Positions 1 to 7,991 of a stretch of DNA of 64,000 nucleotides are shown in pieces. How positions within the stretch are numbered: position 1 is the stretch's first letter; the number at the start of each line of letters is the position of its first letter. The notes beneath the pieces were generated by a model. That model had not been told where the DNA came from and did no database searches. It worked only from the letters and a program-made list of their open reading frames with translations. The DNA is from Methanoculleus thermophilus. Its GTDB lineage: Archaea; Halobacteriota; Methanomicrobia; Methanomicrobiales; Methanoculleaceae. The stretch covers positions 186,001-250,000 of the forward strand of contig NZ_BCNX01000004.1 of assembly GCF_001571405.1 (NCBI RefSeq). Direction: 5' to 3'. Position numbers and translations under genes: made by a program.

Positions 1-2
1 CC

Positions 3-875
3 CAGTTCCGCCGGATTGCCGACGAAGTCGGGATTGAGAATCGCGGCTGGAGTCGGGGCTGCATGGCCGCCATCAGTTACTGCCGGATCTACGCGACCGG
101 GGAGGTGACGCCCTGCCCCTATCTGCCGGTGAGCGCGGGCAACCTCCGCACCACGCCGTTTTCTGAGATCTGGAATAATTCGGAACTCTTTCTCGCCCTC
201 CGCGACCCGGACCGGCTTGCCGGGAAGTGCGGCCGGTGCGGCTACAAGACGGTCTGCGGCGGGTGCCGGGCGCGGGCCTGCCGCGGGGTTGATTTCGTTC
301 CGGCCCGGTGGTGCGACGGACTCATGCGGCCCGATGACCCCTGCGGGGAGATCACCCGCGAAGACCCGTGGTGCCCCTACGAGCCCGGGGGCCCCGACCG
401 GACCGATCTTGCGATCCTCGACGCCCTCCAGGGCGACCTCCCCCTGGTCTCGCGCCCGTGGGCCGTCATCGCGGAGAGAGTCGGGCTTGCGGAGGATGAG
501 GTCGTCGCAAGGATGCGGCGGCTTCAGTCCTTGGGCGTCCTCCGCAGTGTCTCGCCGGTCTATGAATCGCGGAAGTTCGGGCTTGCCGCCGCGACCCTGG
601 TCGCCCTCCGCGTCCCGGAGGACCGGGTGAGCGAGGTGGCGGAGGTCGTCAGCACCTACCCGGAGGTCTCGCACAACTTCCGGCGTGACCACGCCTACTC
701 TCTCTGGTTCACCCTCTCCGCCCCGACAGAGGAGCGGCTCTCCGCGGTGCTCGCGGAGATCCTCTCCCGAACCGGCATCCCAAAGGAGGACACGCTCAAC
801 CTCCCCACCGTCCGGGCCTATAAGATCGACGTGCGGTTCCCGCTCTCGGAGGAGGGGTCGTATGGATCCGACTGA
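3..875 (+). CDS. ahbD: AhbD-AhbB fusion: radical SAM heme synthase C-terminus fused to siroheme decarboxylase-like domain (5' partial)
   Basis: The reading frame is open to the left edge, so the N-terminal radical SAM core lies outside the window. The visible part starts with a SPASM-type iron-sulfur region: a CPYLP motif, then Cys pairs in KCGRCGY and VCGGCRARAC, as in AhbD, which oxidatively decarboxylates Fe-coproporphyrin III to heme. From about residue 130 of the visible part an Lrp/AsnC-like winged-helix and decarboxylase fold follows (DRTDLAILDALQGD), typical of AhbA/AhbB, the siroheme decarboxylase subunits. There is an insert of about 12 residues between the Cys cluster and a final Cys (DPWCPYEP). 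The gene overlaps ahbA by 14 bp, so translation is probably coupled. The fusion of AhbD with an AhbB-like domain is unusual; the two are separate genes in the organisms where the pathway was defined. The AhbD assignment is firmer than the AhbB one. Confidence 0.75.
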   Translation, partial: QFRRIADEVGIENRGWSRGCMAAISYCRIYATGEVTPCPYLPVSAGNLRTTPFSEIWNNSELFLALRDPDRLAGKCGRCGYKTVCGGCRARACRGVDFVPARWCDGLMRPDDPCGEITREDPWCPYEPGGPDRTDLAILDALQGDLPLVSRPWAVIAERVGLAEDEVVARMRRLQSLGVLRSVSPVYESRKFGLAAATLVALRVPEDRVSEVAEVVSTYPEVSHNFRRDHAYSLWFTLSAPTEERLSAVLAEILSRTGIPKEDTLNLPTVRAYKIDVRFPLSEEGSYGSD

Positions 876-1350
876 TCTCGCCCTTCTTTCAGAACTTGAG
901 AAGGGGCTCCCTCTGGTCACCGAGCCGTTTGCAGAGATCGGGCGATGGCTCGGCATCCCGGAGGCGGAGGTGCTCCACCGGGCGCAACGCCTCCGCGAAG
1001 AGGGGGCGATCCGGAAGATACGGGCGCGGATCAACCAGCGGCTCCTCGGGATCACGGCAAACGCCCTCGTCGCCTGGCGCCCGCCCGGGGGGTGGGACGG
1101 GGAGGACTTCTCCCGGTTCGCGTCCGCTCCCGGGATCTCCCACTGCTACCTGCGCCGGCCGGTGCCGGGGAGGTGGGAGTACACCCTGTATACCGTGCAC
1201 CACGGGAGGAGCCGGGAGGGGGTGCTCGCCGCGGTCGAGGAGATGGCCCGGGCGGCGGGGTGCAGCGATTATATCGTGCTCTTCAGCACCGAGGAGTACA
1301 AGAGGGTGCCGAACGTGCGCATCAACGAGAACGGAGGCGGTCTACCATGA
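862..1350 (+). CDS. ahbA: Siroheme decarboxylase subunit AhbA/AhbB-like
   Basis: A 162-residue protein with an N-terminal helix-turn-helix of the Lrp/AsnC type (about residues 5-55) and a C-terminal alpha/beta domain that holds the motif WEYTLYTVHHG, close to the signature of siroheme decarboxylases. AhbA and AhbB form a heterodimer that removes the C12 and C18 acetate carboxyls of siroheme. Its partner here is probably the decarboxylase domain fused to the upstream AhbD. The ATG overlaps the upstream gene and its own stop overlaps the ahbC start as ATGA, so the three genes form a tight operon. Whether it is the A or the B subunit cannot be decided from the sequence alone. Confidence 0.8.
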   Translation: MDPTDLALLSELEKGLPLVTEPFAEIGRWLGIPEAEVLHRAQRLREEGAIRKIRARINQRLLGITANALVAWRPPGGWDGEDFSRFASAPGISHCYLRRPVPGRWEYTLYTVHHGRSREGVLAAVEEMARAAGCSDYIVLFSTEEYKRVPNVRINENGGGLP

Positions 1351-2528
1351 ACAGGATCACACAGTGCATGCACGGACGGGGAACGGTCAGCAGCGTTATG
1401 CACCACCGAGACAGGCCTCTTTCAGAGGTGCCGGGAAAGTACCTCGCGTTCATGCAGGACTACCGGCCTGTCGTCTTCTGGAACCTCACCGACCGGTGCA
1501 ACCTCGCCTGCGCCCACTGCTACAGCCGGTCCCGGCCGGACTTGATGACAGACGACGAACTCTCGACCGGCGAAGCCCTCGCGCTCATCGACGACCTCGC
1601 CGCGGCGGGCGTCCCGCTCATCCTCTTCTCCGGCGGCGAACCCCTCCTCCGCGAGGACCTGCCGGAGTTCGCGCGTGCGGCGGCGGAACGCGGGATCAGG
1701 ACCGCGCTCAGCACGAACGGCACGCTGATCACCTCCGATGTCGCCCGGATGATCAAGGAAACCGGGATCGGCTACGTCGGGATATCGCTCGACGGCGCGG
1801 GGCCGGAGACTCACGACACGTTTCGGGGGTGTGAGGGTGCGTTTGCAAGGGCTGTTGAAGGGTTTGCCCGGTGCCGGGAGGCTGGCATCCGGACCGGCCT
1901 CCGGGTCACCCTGACGAGGGAGAACATGGGGGAACTCGAGGCCCTACTCGACCTTGCGGGGACGCTCGGAGCCTCGCGGTTCTGCCTCTACTGGCTTGTG
2001 CCGAGCGGGCGGGGAAGCGAGGCCTACGACCGGCTCCAGGTGGGGCCAAAAGAGGTTGACGAGGCGCTCACGCTCCTCTACCGGAGGGCGCAGGAGACCG
2101 ATCCCGGGTCGCTGGAGATCCTGACCGTCGATGCCCCGCAGGACTGCATTCACCTCCTCCGGGCCATGGAGCGGGACGGGTCGCCCGACGTCCGCGAGGC
2201 CGAGGCGCTCGTCCGGTCCCTGAACGGCGGGTGCAGCGCGGGTAAGCGGGTGGCAAACATCGATCCACGGGGTAACGTCTACCCCTGCCAGTTCGCCCGG
2301 TTGCCCGAATACCTCGTCGGCAACATCCGGGATCGGCCGTTCTCGCGCCTCTGGCAGGACGCGGAGAACCCGGTCCTCTCCTGGTTTCGGGCAACACCGC
2401 GGGACCTCTCGGGGAAGTGCGGCCGGTGCGGCTATCGCGACCTCTGCGGGGGAGGCTGCCGGGTGCGGGCATATGCGGCAGGCGGGCACCTTTCCGCAGA
2501 AGACCCGTTCTGTTTCGTCGAGGAGTAA
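1347..2528 (+). CDS. ahbC: Radical SAM 12,18-didecarboxysiroheme deacetylase (AhbC/NirJ family)
   Basis: This 393-residue protein has the radical SAM motif CNLACAHC at about residues 51-58, preceded by the WNLTDR sequence typical of NirJ/AhbC, then SGGEPLL and a C-terminal SPASM region with CPCQF-like spacing (NVYPCQF), KCGRCGY and LCGGGCRVRAY. AhbC removes the acetate side chains from 12,18-didecarboxysiroheme to give Fe-coproporphyrin III, the substrate of AhbD. ATG 1347 overlaps the ahbA stop and is preceded by GGAGGCGG. With the two upstream genes this gives every step from siroheme to heme except siroheme formation. It could be confused with other SPASM peptide-maturating enzymes; the neighbours decide the call. 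Confidence 0.82.
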   Translation: MNRITQCMHGRGTVSSVMHHRDRPLSEVPGKYLAFMQDYRPVVFWNLTDRCNLACAHCYSRSRPDLMTDDELSTGEALALIDDLAAAGVPLILFSGGEPLLREDLPEFARAAAERGIRTALSTNGTLITSDVARMIKETGIGYVGISLDGAGPETHDTFRGCEGAFARAVEGFARCREAGIRTGLRVTLTRENMGELEALLDLAGTLGASRFCLYWLVPSGRGSEAYDRLQVGPKEVDEALTLLYRRAQETDPGSLEILTVDAPQDCIHLLRAMERDGSPDVREAEALVRSLNGGCSAGKRVANIDPRGNVYPCQFARLPEYLVGNIRDRPFSRLWQDAENPVLSWFRATPRDLSGKCGRCGYRDLCGGGCRVRAYAAGGHLSAEDPFCFVEE

Positions 2529-2546
2529 AAAAGAGGGGATCCGCTG

Positions 2547-2665
2547 CTACTGGACCCGGTCGAGCGAAATGCCGAGCGCATCCGCGACACCCTTCCCGTA
2601 GGCCGGATCGGCCTTTAAGCAGTTTTTGATGGGCGGATCTTGATGAGATGTGGTCTCTTGCAGGT
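2547..2665 (-). pseudogene. Catalase C-terminal remnant
   Basis: On the minus strand the last readable stretch translates as IKNCLKADPAYGKGVADALG followed by a short tail and a stop at 2547. This matches the C-terminal end of heme catalases of the KatA type. Just upstream, restoring one base gives the expected IRH before IKNC, so there is a one-base deletion, and homology ends after about ten more codons near 2665, where the 3' end of the acyltransferase gene begins. It is therefore the frameshifted stump of a lost catalase gene. It lies directly after the heme-synthesis operon, which fits catalase having been a heme consumer in this lineage (inference). Confidence 0.65.
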
Positions 2666-2673
2666 TCTGCGGG

Positions 2674-3984
2674 TTAGGGGAGGTATCCGTCCACGTACTC
2701 AAGGAACCGCTCCACGACAGCCGTCGAGTAGGGTCCTTCCTCGTAGGCCGTCGTAAGCGTCAGATGATCGCGAAAGGTGGAGGCGATCATCAGAAACCCG
2801 TAGGGCCAGCAGACGCAGGGAAGATACTGGATGTCCCGGATCCCGAGATCTGCACCGTCCTTTCCGGGAATTGGGAAGTATTCATCGGGATCGAATATCC
2901 CGAGGTTCGAGAGGACCGGGTTTTTCAGGCCTGATTGCCAGTAGCGCTCGATCATCTCGTCAAAGAACGCGAGGACCGCCGGCATCCCGCCGGCCATGAT
3001 CTCCTCGTAAAAGAGGATGGTGGCAACGCCGAGGCTCCCGGCCTTTTTTCGGGTCGTCGTTTCCGTAACCTGGTCGATGATATCCTCAAGCCTCTCTCCC
3101 TCTCCAAGAGAGAGGGTGAGTTCGTAGGCGACGGAGAGGTTCGTGAGCAGGGAGTCCTCGTAGAGGCCGGGATACCTCCTCCGGAGATCAGCCGAGGTGA
3201 GGATCGAGCGGGGCTCATTTCTGTCGGCGGGATCGCCCCGGATCTTCGCAAGCGCAAGGAAGAATGCACCGATCAGGACGTCGTTCACCGTGGCCCCGTG
3301 CTCCCTCCCGAACGCCTTTATGCTCCCAAGCCGCTCGGGGGCGAGCGTCCGGCGGGCGACCCTGGGCACCCCCCGCCCGGTGCGCTCGATCGGGAAGCGC
3401 CATCGGTCGACGAAACGCTCCTCCTCGCTAAGTGCCTGTTTTTGCTCCTCATCGGAGTAGAGATCAAGGATTCTTGCCGTGCTCCGCTCGTATGGATTGC
3501 GGGGAGCCGGCCGGAAGTCGGAGTCGTCCATGACGCCCCGGTAGGCCGCAAGGAGTTCCTGTGCAAGCGTAAGTGCGCCAGCGGCGTCGCAGAAGCCGTG
3601 GTGACAGGTGACGGCTAAAAGATCCCCTCCCGCTCTTCGGTAAAGAGTGACCCGCACCTGCGGCCCCGAACGGACATCGAGCGGTGGCGGTGGCACATGA
3701 TGTGGCTGGTCTTCACACTCGCCGGACGGAACGAGGATGAACGCTCCATCCCAGAGCCCTTTCGGGATCTCCTCCCAGGCCGGCCGGTCGTTTACCTCCG
3801 CAAACTTCGACCGAAGGTACGGATCGGAGGCGATCAGCCTCATCGTCGCCGTCCTCATGGCTTCTTCGTCGACTTCGCCGTCGAGGCAGATGACGACATG
3901 CATCGTCGGGTCGTAGAGGCGCTCGAAGTAGATGTTGAAGACGTCGAACGCGGGTGCAGGGTATCGGGGCGGCAACGTGGACAT
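2674..3984 (-). CDS. Stand-alone condensation-domain-like acyltransferase
   Basis: A 436-residue soluble protein. It has HHGFCD at residues 128-133, the HHxxxD active-site motif of the NRPS condensation / wax-ester synthase / alcohol acetyltransferase superfamily, plus PLDVRSGP about 25 residues before it, the usual lead-in to that motif, and a DLRRRYP-type second half. Such enzymes join an acyl group to an alcohol or amine. No carrier protein, adenylation domain or peptide synthetase is nearby, so acyl donor and acceptor are unknown; a lipid or small-molecule acyltransferase is as likely as a peptide one. I start at ATG 3984 because the longer form (to 4068) adds a basic stretch not expected for the family. 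Convergent with the catalase stump. Confidence 0.7.
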   Translation of the reverse strand: MSTLPPRYPAPAFDVFNIYFERLYDPTMHVVICLDGEVDEEAMRTATMRLIASDPYLRSKFAEVNDRPAWEEIPKGLWDGAFILVPSGECEDQPHHVPPPPLDVRSGPQVRVTLYRRAGGDLLAVTCHHGFCDAAGALTLAQELLAAYRGVMDDSDFRPAPRNPYERSTARILDLYSDEEQKQALSEEERFVDRWRFPIERTGRGVPRVARRTLAPERLGSIKAFGREHGATVNDVLIGAFFLALAKIRGDPADRNEPRSILTSADLRRRYPGLYEDSLLTNLSVAYELTLSLGEGERLEDIIDQVTETTTRKKAGSLGVATILFYEEIMAGGMPAVLAFFDEMIERYWQSGLKNPVLSNLGIFDPDEYFPIPGKDGADLGIRDIQYLPCVCWPYGFLMIASTFRDHLTLTTAYEEGPYSTAVVERFLEYVDGYLP

Positions 3985-4120
3985 CAGTCTATAACTCTCT
4001 TGTTTCAGGAATAACTGCTTTCCTGTCCATCGTAGTGCTCTTCTGGTTCCAGATGCCTGGAGCGGCAAACGTTTTTGGACATGGACCGGGTAGATGATCT
4101 TTCATAGAGAGGGATCCCGG

Positions 4121-5071
4121 ATGAAGAGAAAGATCATTGAGATCGACGAGGAGAAGTGCACCGGGTGCGGTCTCTGCATACCCGACTGTCCGGAAGGAGC
4201 GCTCCAGATCATCGACGGGAAGGCAAGGCTCGTGAGCGATCTCTTCTGCGACGGGCTCGGCGCCTGCGTCGGGACGTGCCCGGAAGGCGCAATCTGCGTC
4301 GTTGAGCGGGAGGCCGGGCCGTATGATGAGAGGGCCGTGATGGCAAGGATCGTTCCGCAGGGGGAGGCCGTCATCAAGGCGCACCTGGAGCACCTCCTCG
4401 GCCACGGGGAGGAGGGGCTCTATCGGCAGGCGATCGAGTACTTAAACGAGAATAACATTCCCGTCCCCGAGCACAGGGTTGCGGAGACAGAACCTGCGGC
4501 GTGCCCTGGTACCGTGGCCCAAAGCCTCCTCGGCAAAGAGGCCGCGGAGACGGAACCTGCGGCATGTCCGGGTACAGTTGCCCGGAGCATCCTCGCGAAG
4601 GAGGCCACGGAGGCTGAGCGTGCCGCACGGATCGAGTCTGCCTTGCGGCAGTGGCCGATTCAGTTAACGCTCGTCAACCCTGCGGCCGGCTATTTCGACG
4701 ATGCAGACCTCCTCGTCTCCGGCGACTGCGTCCCCTTTGCCTACCCGGAGTTCCACCGGGACTTCCTGCGGGGGAAGATCGTGCTCGTCTTCTGCCCGAA
4801 ACTGGATGCGGACGTCGCCGGATACGTCACGAAGCTTGCCGAGATCTTCTCGCGGCACACGATCCGGTCTATCACCGTCATGCATATGGAGGTGCCCTGC
4901 TGCGGCGGGGTGCGCTACGTCGTGGACGAGGCCCTGAAACGTGCGGGCAAAGAGATCCCGGTCTCCGAGTATACCGTGACGCTCCAGGGCGAAGTGGTCG
5001 AAGGGAGCCGGGTCCGGCGCCGCGGGCCGGGTGGGGGACTCAACGCCGCGAGACATGCCGGTTCCCCTTGA
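4121..5071 (+). CDS. 4Fe-4S ferredoxin-domain protein with internal tandem repeat
   Basis: The 316-residue protein starts with a two-cluster ferredoxin domain: CTGCGLCIPDC at about residues 12-22 and a second, irregular set (FCDGLGACVGTCPEG) at about 44-58. A middle segment holds two copies of a 21-residue unit (AETEPAACPGTV...) plus a degenerate third. The C-terminal 140 residues form a separate conserved domain with a CPKLD motif and a VPCCGG double cysteine, suggesting another metal or redox site. Similar proteins occur in methanogens and sulfate reducers next to redox enzymes, but the partner is unknown. ATG 4121 has GAGAGGGATC upstream. The 3' end overlaps the convergent glycosylase gene by 32 bp. 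Confidence 0.75.
   Translation: MKRKIIEIDEEKCTGCGLCIPDCPEGALQIIDGKARLVSDLFCDGLGACVGTCPEGAICVVEREAGPYDERAVMARIVPQGEAVIKAHLEHLLGHGEEGLYRQAIEYLNENNIPVPEHRVAETEPAACPGTVAQSLLGKEAAETEPAACPGTVARSILAKEATEAERAARIESALRQWPIQLTLVNPAAGYFDDADLLVSGDCVPFAYPEFHRDFLRGKIVLVFCPKLDADVAGYVTKLAEIFSRHTIRSITVMHMEVPCCGGVRYVVDEALKRAGKEIPVSEYTVTLQGEVVEGSRVRRRGPGGGLNAARHAGSP
4481..4606 (+). repeat. 63-bp tandem repeat (2 copies) inside the ferredoxin gene
   Basis: Copies at 4481-4543 and 4544-4606 keep the reading frame and agree at about four fifths of positions; a third, more diverged copy seems to start at 4607 (TEAERAA). Each full unit codes for 21 residues with one cysteine in AACPGTV. Most differences are third-position or conservative, which suggests duplication followed by selection on the protein. 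Confidence 0.85.
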
Positions 5072-5633
5072 GGTAGAACCGGAGAGGGAGGTCCGCCGCC
5101 TTTGTGATCCCGATCCGTGTCGTCTGAACAATCTCCCCGTCAATCCCCTCAGGCCGGCGGCCCGGCAGACTCTCGGGCGACCAGACCTGCAGGGGGCCGT
5201 CGATGAGTGAGGTCCCGTCGAGATCCATGGTGATCTTGAGCGCCTGCGTCAGTTTCCCGGGGCCGCTCGCGAGCGCGAGCGGGTCGTCGGTCCCCCGCCG
5301 CGCCTGCATGAGATCGATCCCGACTGCCGGTTCGAGCGCCCGGATGAGGACCGCCTCCCCTATCCCTTCCGGACCGGTCACGACATTGAAACAGGTGTGC
5401 AGGCCGTAAATCCGGTAGACGTAGGCATGACCCGGCGGGCCAAACATGGCGCGGTTCCTTTTCGTCTCTCCCCGATATGAATGGGCCGCCGGGTCGCCCT
5501 GGAGGTAGGCCTCGTCCTCGACGATCCAGCCCATCGTCGTTCCTGTCTCGTCCTGATGCACAAGCAGACATCCCAGCAGGTCTTTTGCAACAGTCACAGT
5601 GTCTCGATCGTAGAATTCGGGCGGAAGGATCAT
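5040..5633 (-). CDS. 3-methyladenine DNA glycosylase (AAG/MPG family)
   Basis: A 197-residue protein of normal family length. It has the conserved blocks of AAG-type glycosylases: FYDRDTVTVAKDLLG at the N-terminus, the EDEAY segment with the catalytic Glu (about residue 39-43), the AHSYRGETKRN block, YVYRIYG (with the intercalating and base-contacting Tyr residues), VLIRALEP and SGPGKLTQAL. It excises alkylated purines such as 3-methyladenine and hypoxanthine in base-excision repair. It reads toward the ferredoxin gene and overlaps its end by 32 bp. No signal or membrane segment. Confidence 0.93.
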   Translation of the reverse strand: MILPPEFYDRDTVTVAKDLLGCLLVHQDETGTTMGWIVEDEAYLQGDPAAHSYRGETKRNRAMFGPPGHAYVYRIYGLHTCFNVVTGPEGIGEAVLIRALEPAVGIDLMQARRGTDDPLALASGPGKLTQALKITMDLDGTSLIDGPLQVWSPESLPGRRPEGIDGEIVQTTRIGITKAADLPLRFYLKGNRHVSRR

Positions 5634-5967
5634 GGGGATCTCTAACTGTATCTCTCCTAAAAGTCTCCATTCGCCTGCCCATCAAAGTTCCGGGCGACGA
5701 CAGAGGTGACCCGGCACAGAAGTCTCGTTATCCTGTAACCCACCTTCCCGGAGAAGCGATCCCACGGTGGCGATCTCAGCGTCACGCCTGTGGTCAAGGC
5801 GTGGTGACCGGACAATGCCGGTGTAAATGGACGTCGATGCCGTCAGGTACTTGCTTTGAGTGCCCCTTTCGGCTGTTTGGCTAATGCCATGCCCTGAAAC
5901 GACCTAATGGTTAAATACTGGTGCCTCCATATTCTGGATTTGTAACCGACTACTGGGAGGTTGTGTG
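5634..5967. other. Intergenic region between divergent glycosylase and cupin genes
   Basis: No gene is supported here. It holds a small perfect hairpin (CACGCCT, 7-nt loop, AGGCGTG at 5783-5803) and the promoter of the cupin gene. The remaining sequence shows no recognisable protein similarity in any frame. Confidence 0.5.
5909..5918 (+). promoter_or_regulatory. TATA box of cupin gene
   Basis: GGTTAAATAC matches an archaeal TATA box. A start site about 25 nt downstream would give a leader of about 30 nt that includes the TGGGAGG ribosome-binding site at 5953-5959. Confidence 0.55.
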
Positions 5968-6369
5968 ATGAAGAAAGGCTTTATGATTGATATTGAGACC
6001 GAGACGGTAAAGAATACTGACTTCCGCAGAGTTCTCTACACGAGCAACTTCAGCCAGCTCGTGCTGATGAGCCTCAAGCCCGGCGAAGAGATCGGCGAGG
6101 AGGTTCACGACGACGTCGACCAGTTCTTCCGGTTCGAAGAAGGAGAAGGCGTCGTCATCATCAACGATATAGAGTACCCTGTCAAGGACGGCAGCGCTGT
6201 GATCGTGCCGAACGGTGCGAAGCACAACGTGGTGAACACCTCAAAGACTGCCGCCCTCAAGCTCTACACAATCTACTCGCCGCCGGAGCACCGGGATAAG
6301 GTCGTGCACAAGACCCGCGACGATGCCATGGCTGATGAAGAGCACTTCGACGGAAAGACGACCGAATAA
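5968..6369 (+). CDS. Small cupin-domain protein
   Basis: The product is a 133-residue single-domain cupin. Motif 1 (GEEIGEEVHDDVDQFFRFEEGEG) carries one His and three acidic residues, and motif 2 (VPNGAKHNVVN) the second His, so a bound metal is plausible. Relatives are annotated as cupin or mannose-6-phosphate isomerase-like proteins and are common in anaerobes, with substrate mostly unknown. ATG 5968 is preferred over GTG 5965 because the GGGAGG site is 8 nt away. It is monocistronic, with its own TATA box. Confidence 0.8.
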   Translation: MKKGFMIDIETETVKNTDFRRVLYTSNFSQLVLMSLKPGEEIGEEVHDDVDQFFRFEEGEGVVIINDIEYPVKDGSAVIVPNGAKHNVVNTSKTAALKLYTIYSPPEHRDKVVHKTRDDAMADEEHFDGKTTE

Positions 6370-6397
6370 ATTCTCTAAACCAATTATCTTTTTTCGA

Positions 6398-6661
6398 TTA
6401 ATCCCGCTCAATCTCGCCTCCCGCTTCCCGGATTGTTGCCTCGATGTGCTCCAGCAGACCTGTGTCGTGGAGGGCAAAGTCCAACATTGAGAATCCTGCC
6501 ACGAGAGGAATGGGCTTAAAGATTGCAAGCGGCGCTTTCCCGTCCTTTTTGGGGCTCTCTCCCGGGGTGATGACGGCGGTCGTTCCGTCTTCCCAGACGG
6601 CGAGGTTACCGTAACCCTGCGCGTCCCAGAGTTTCTGGACAATCTTTCGAGTATGCAACAT
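6398..6661 (-). CDS. Conserved small protein of unknown function
   Basis: An 87-residue soluble protein, basic at the N-terminus (MLHTRKIVQKLWDAQG) and acidic toward the end. It contains a WEDGTTAVITPG segment resembling a short beta-sheet and a GFSMLDFALHDTGLLEHIE helix. I do not recognise a named family. Codon use and GC match the neighbours, and it is flanked by genes on both sides with no overlap, so it is probably real. It points toward the 3' end of the cupin gene and lies 66 bp downstream of the stop-side of the AI-2E-type gene on the same strand, so it may be read with it. Confidence 0.55.
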   Translation of the reverse strand: MLHTRKIVQKLWDAQGYGNLAVWEDGTTAVITPGESPKKDGKAPLAIFKPIPLVAGFSMLDFALHDTGLLEHIEATIREAGGEIERD

Positions 6662-6727
6662 TCATGTTCCCCGGGGGAGGGATGTGCAAAAAAGGTATCA
6701 ACCTTCCGGCGCGCCGGGGCCGTCCTC

Positions 6728-7852
6728 TCATCTCGCCGGGGGCGCCTCCGTCCTCCGGATCACGGTCGAATCCTCGCCTTTTCCCGTAAAGAGGTGATCG
6801 ACGCCGAGAATCGTGTTAATCCATGCCAAATCATCGCTGAACTGGACGACCATCAGGACGATGAGCGTGAGCGGAACGGCAAAGATCATCCCGGCGACGC
6901 CGAGAGCCCATCCCCAGAAGATGACCGAGAGGATGACCACAAGGGCAGGGATATCAAAGCGTCTGGCTGCGAAATGCGCAAAGATCGGGTTCTCTACCAG
7001 TGCGTTCAGGACCGCGACGACCGTAATCACCACGATCGCGCCCCAGACCCCGAACTGCAGCCAGGCAAAGAAGATTGCCGGGATTGCCGCGACGATCAGG
7101 CCGATGTAGGGGATATACGAGAGTAGAAACGTCAGGACTCCCCAGAGGAGGGCTGCATGCACCCCCATAACCCAGAGGACGGCGCCAAAGAGGAGACCAT
7201 GGACGAGGTTGGCTTCGGTCCTGACGATGACGAAATCGATCAGGAATCTGCTCATGCGGGAGAACGCCTCGACGGTCTTTGGCTGGTCCGTAACTCTCCG
7301 TATGCGTTCAGGCATCCGTGGTGCCTCAAGGAGCATGAAGATCGTCGTGACCGCTATGAAGAAGAGATAGAGGAGGAGATCTGCAAGGCTTATGGCGGAA
7401 GAGGAGAGGAACCCGGCAAAGGCCTGCAGGTCTATTGAGGATGGGGTGAACGAACCTGTACTGATCCCGTACCTCTCTAAGAGGGCGAGGATCTCTGATA
7501 GTCTGGCGGTCAATTCCTGCTGGTAAAGGGGGAGGGCCGAGATCAGGTTTTCGAACGAGAAGAAGACGAGGTAACAGATGAAAAGGATCAGAAGAGTGGC
7601 AAAGACAGTGACCGCACCAACTGCAGCGACCTCAGGAATCCCCCTTGACCGAAGCGCTTTTGTCGCAGGATAGGCGATCATGGCGAGGATCACCGATACA
7701 ACCATGATTGTGACAAGATAGGAGATCTGCCGAATCCCGAGGATCAGGAATACCACTGCCGTCAGCAGGAATATCGTGAGCAGAGATCGGGGAAGAACTG
7801 GAGCGTCTGCCATTGTGGGTTTCATCTGATAAACTGTCTTTTCATCAACCAT
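6728..7852 (-). CDS. AI-2E transporter family membrane protein
   Basis: The 374-residue protein has a Lys/Pro N-terminus, then paired hydrophobic helices (TIFLLTAVVFLILGI and LVTIMVVSVILAMIAYP), a central soluble loop with ENLISALPLYQQ, and a C-terminal bundle with LSYIPYIGLIVAAIPAI and NPIFAHFAA, the family signature of PF01594 (YdiK/TqsA/PerM). Members export small molecules or act as Na+/H+ antiporters; the AI-2 role of the founder cannot be assumed for an archaeon. ATG 7852 is preferred to GTG 7870. The gene is divergent from the antiporter gene. Confidence 0.85.
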   Translation of the reverse strand: MVDEKTVYQMKPTMADAPVLPRSLLTIFLLTAVVFLILGIRQISYLVTIMVVSVILAMIAYPATKALRSRGIPEVAAVGAVTVFATLLILFICYLVFFSFENLISALPLYQQELTARLSEILALLERYGISTGSFTPSSIDLQAFAGFLSSSAISLADLLLYLFFIAVTTIFMLLEAPRMPERIRRVTDQPKTVEAFSRMSRFLIDFVIVRTEANLVHGLLFGAVLWVMGVHAALLWGVLTFLLSYIPYIGLIVAAIPAIFFAWLQFGVWGAIVVITVVAVLNALVENPIFAHFAARRFDIPALVVILSVIFWGWALGVAGMIFAVPLTLIVLMVVQFSDDLAWINTILGVDHLFTGKGEDSTVIRRTEAPPAR

Positions 7853-7953
7853 ATCAATCCCGCGAATCACACCGGCACAAGATCCAATGAACTATCCTGG
7901 TAATCCCTGGTTTATTCAGGGAATATTCGCCTCAAGCAAATTTAACCAAGGGA

Positions 7954-7964
7954 CAGTTTTAAGG
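7954..7964 (+). promoter_or_regulatory. Probable promoter element of antiporter gene
   Basis: AGTTTTAAGG is about 30 nt upstream of the ATG at 7992, and no ribosome-binding site precedes that ATG. This fits a leaderless or nearly leaderless transcript. A second AT-rich stretch (AATTTAACC near 7939) is an alternative. Confidence 0.35.
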
Positions 7965-7991
7965 CACATTAATCACGAACCGTAGTCTTAA

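Noticed and set aside
889-2489. Long open frames on the minus strand across ahbA and ahbC
   Set aside because: They mirror the high-GC coding strand, overlap strong radical SAM and decarboxylase genes and show no family motif.
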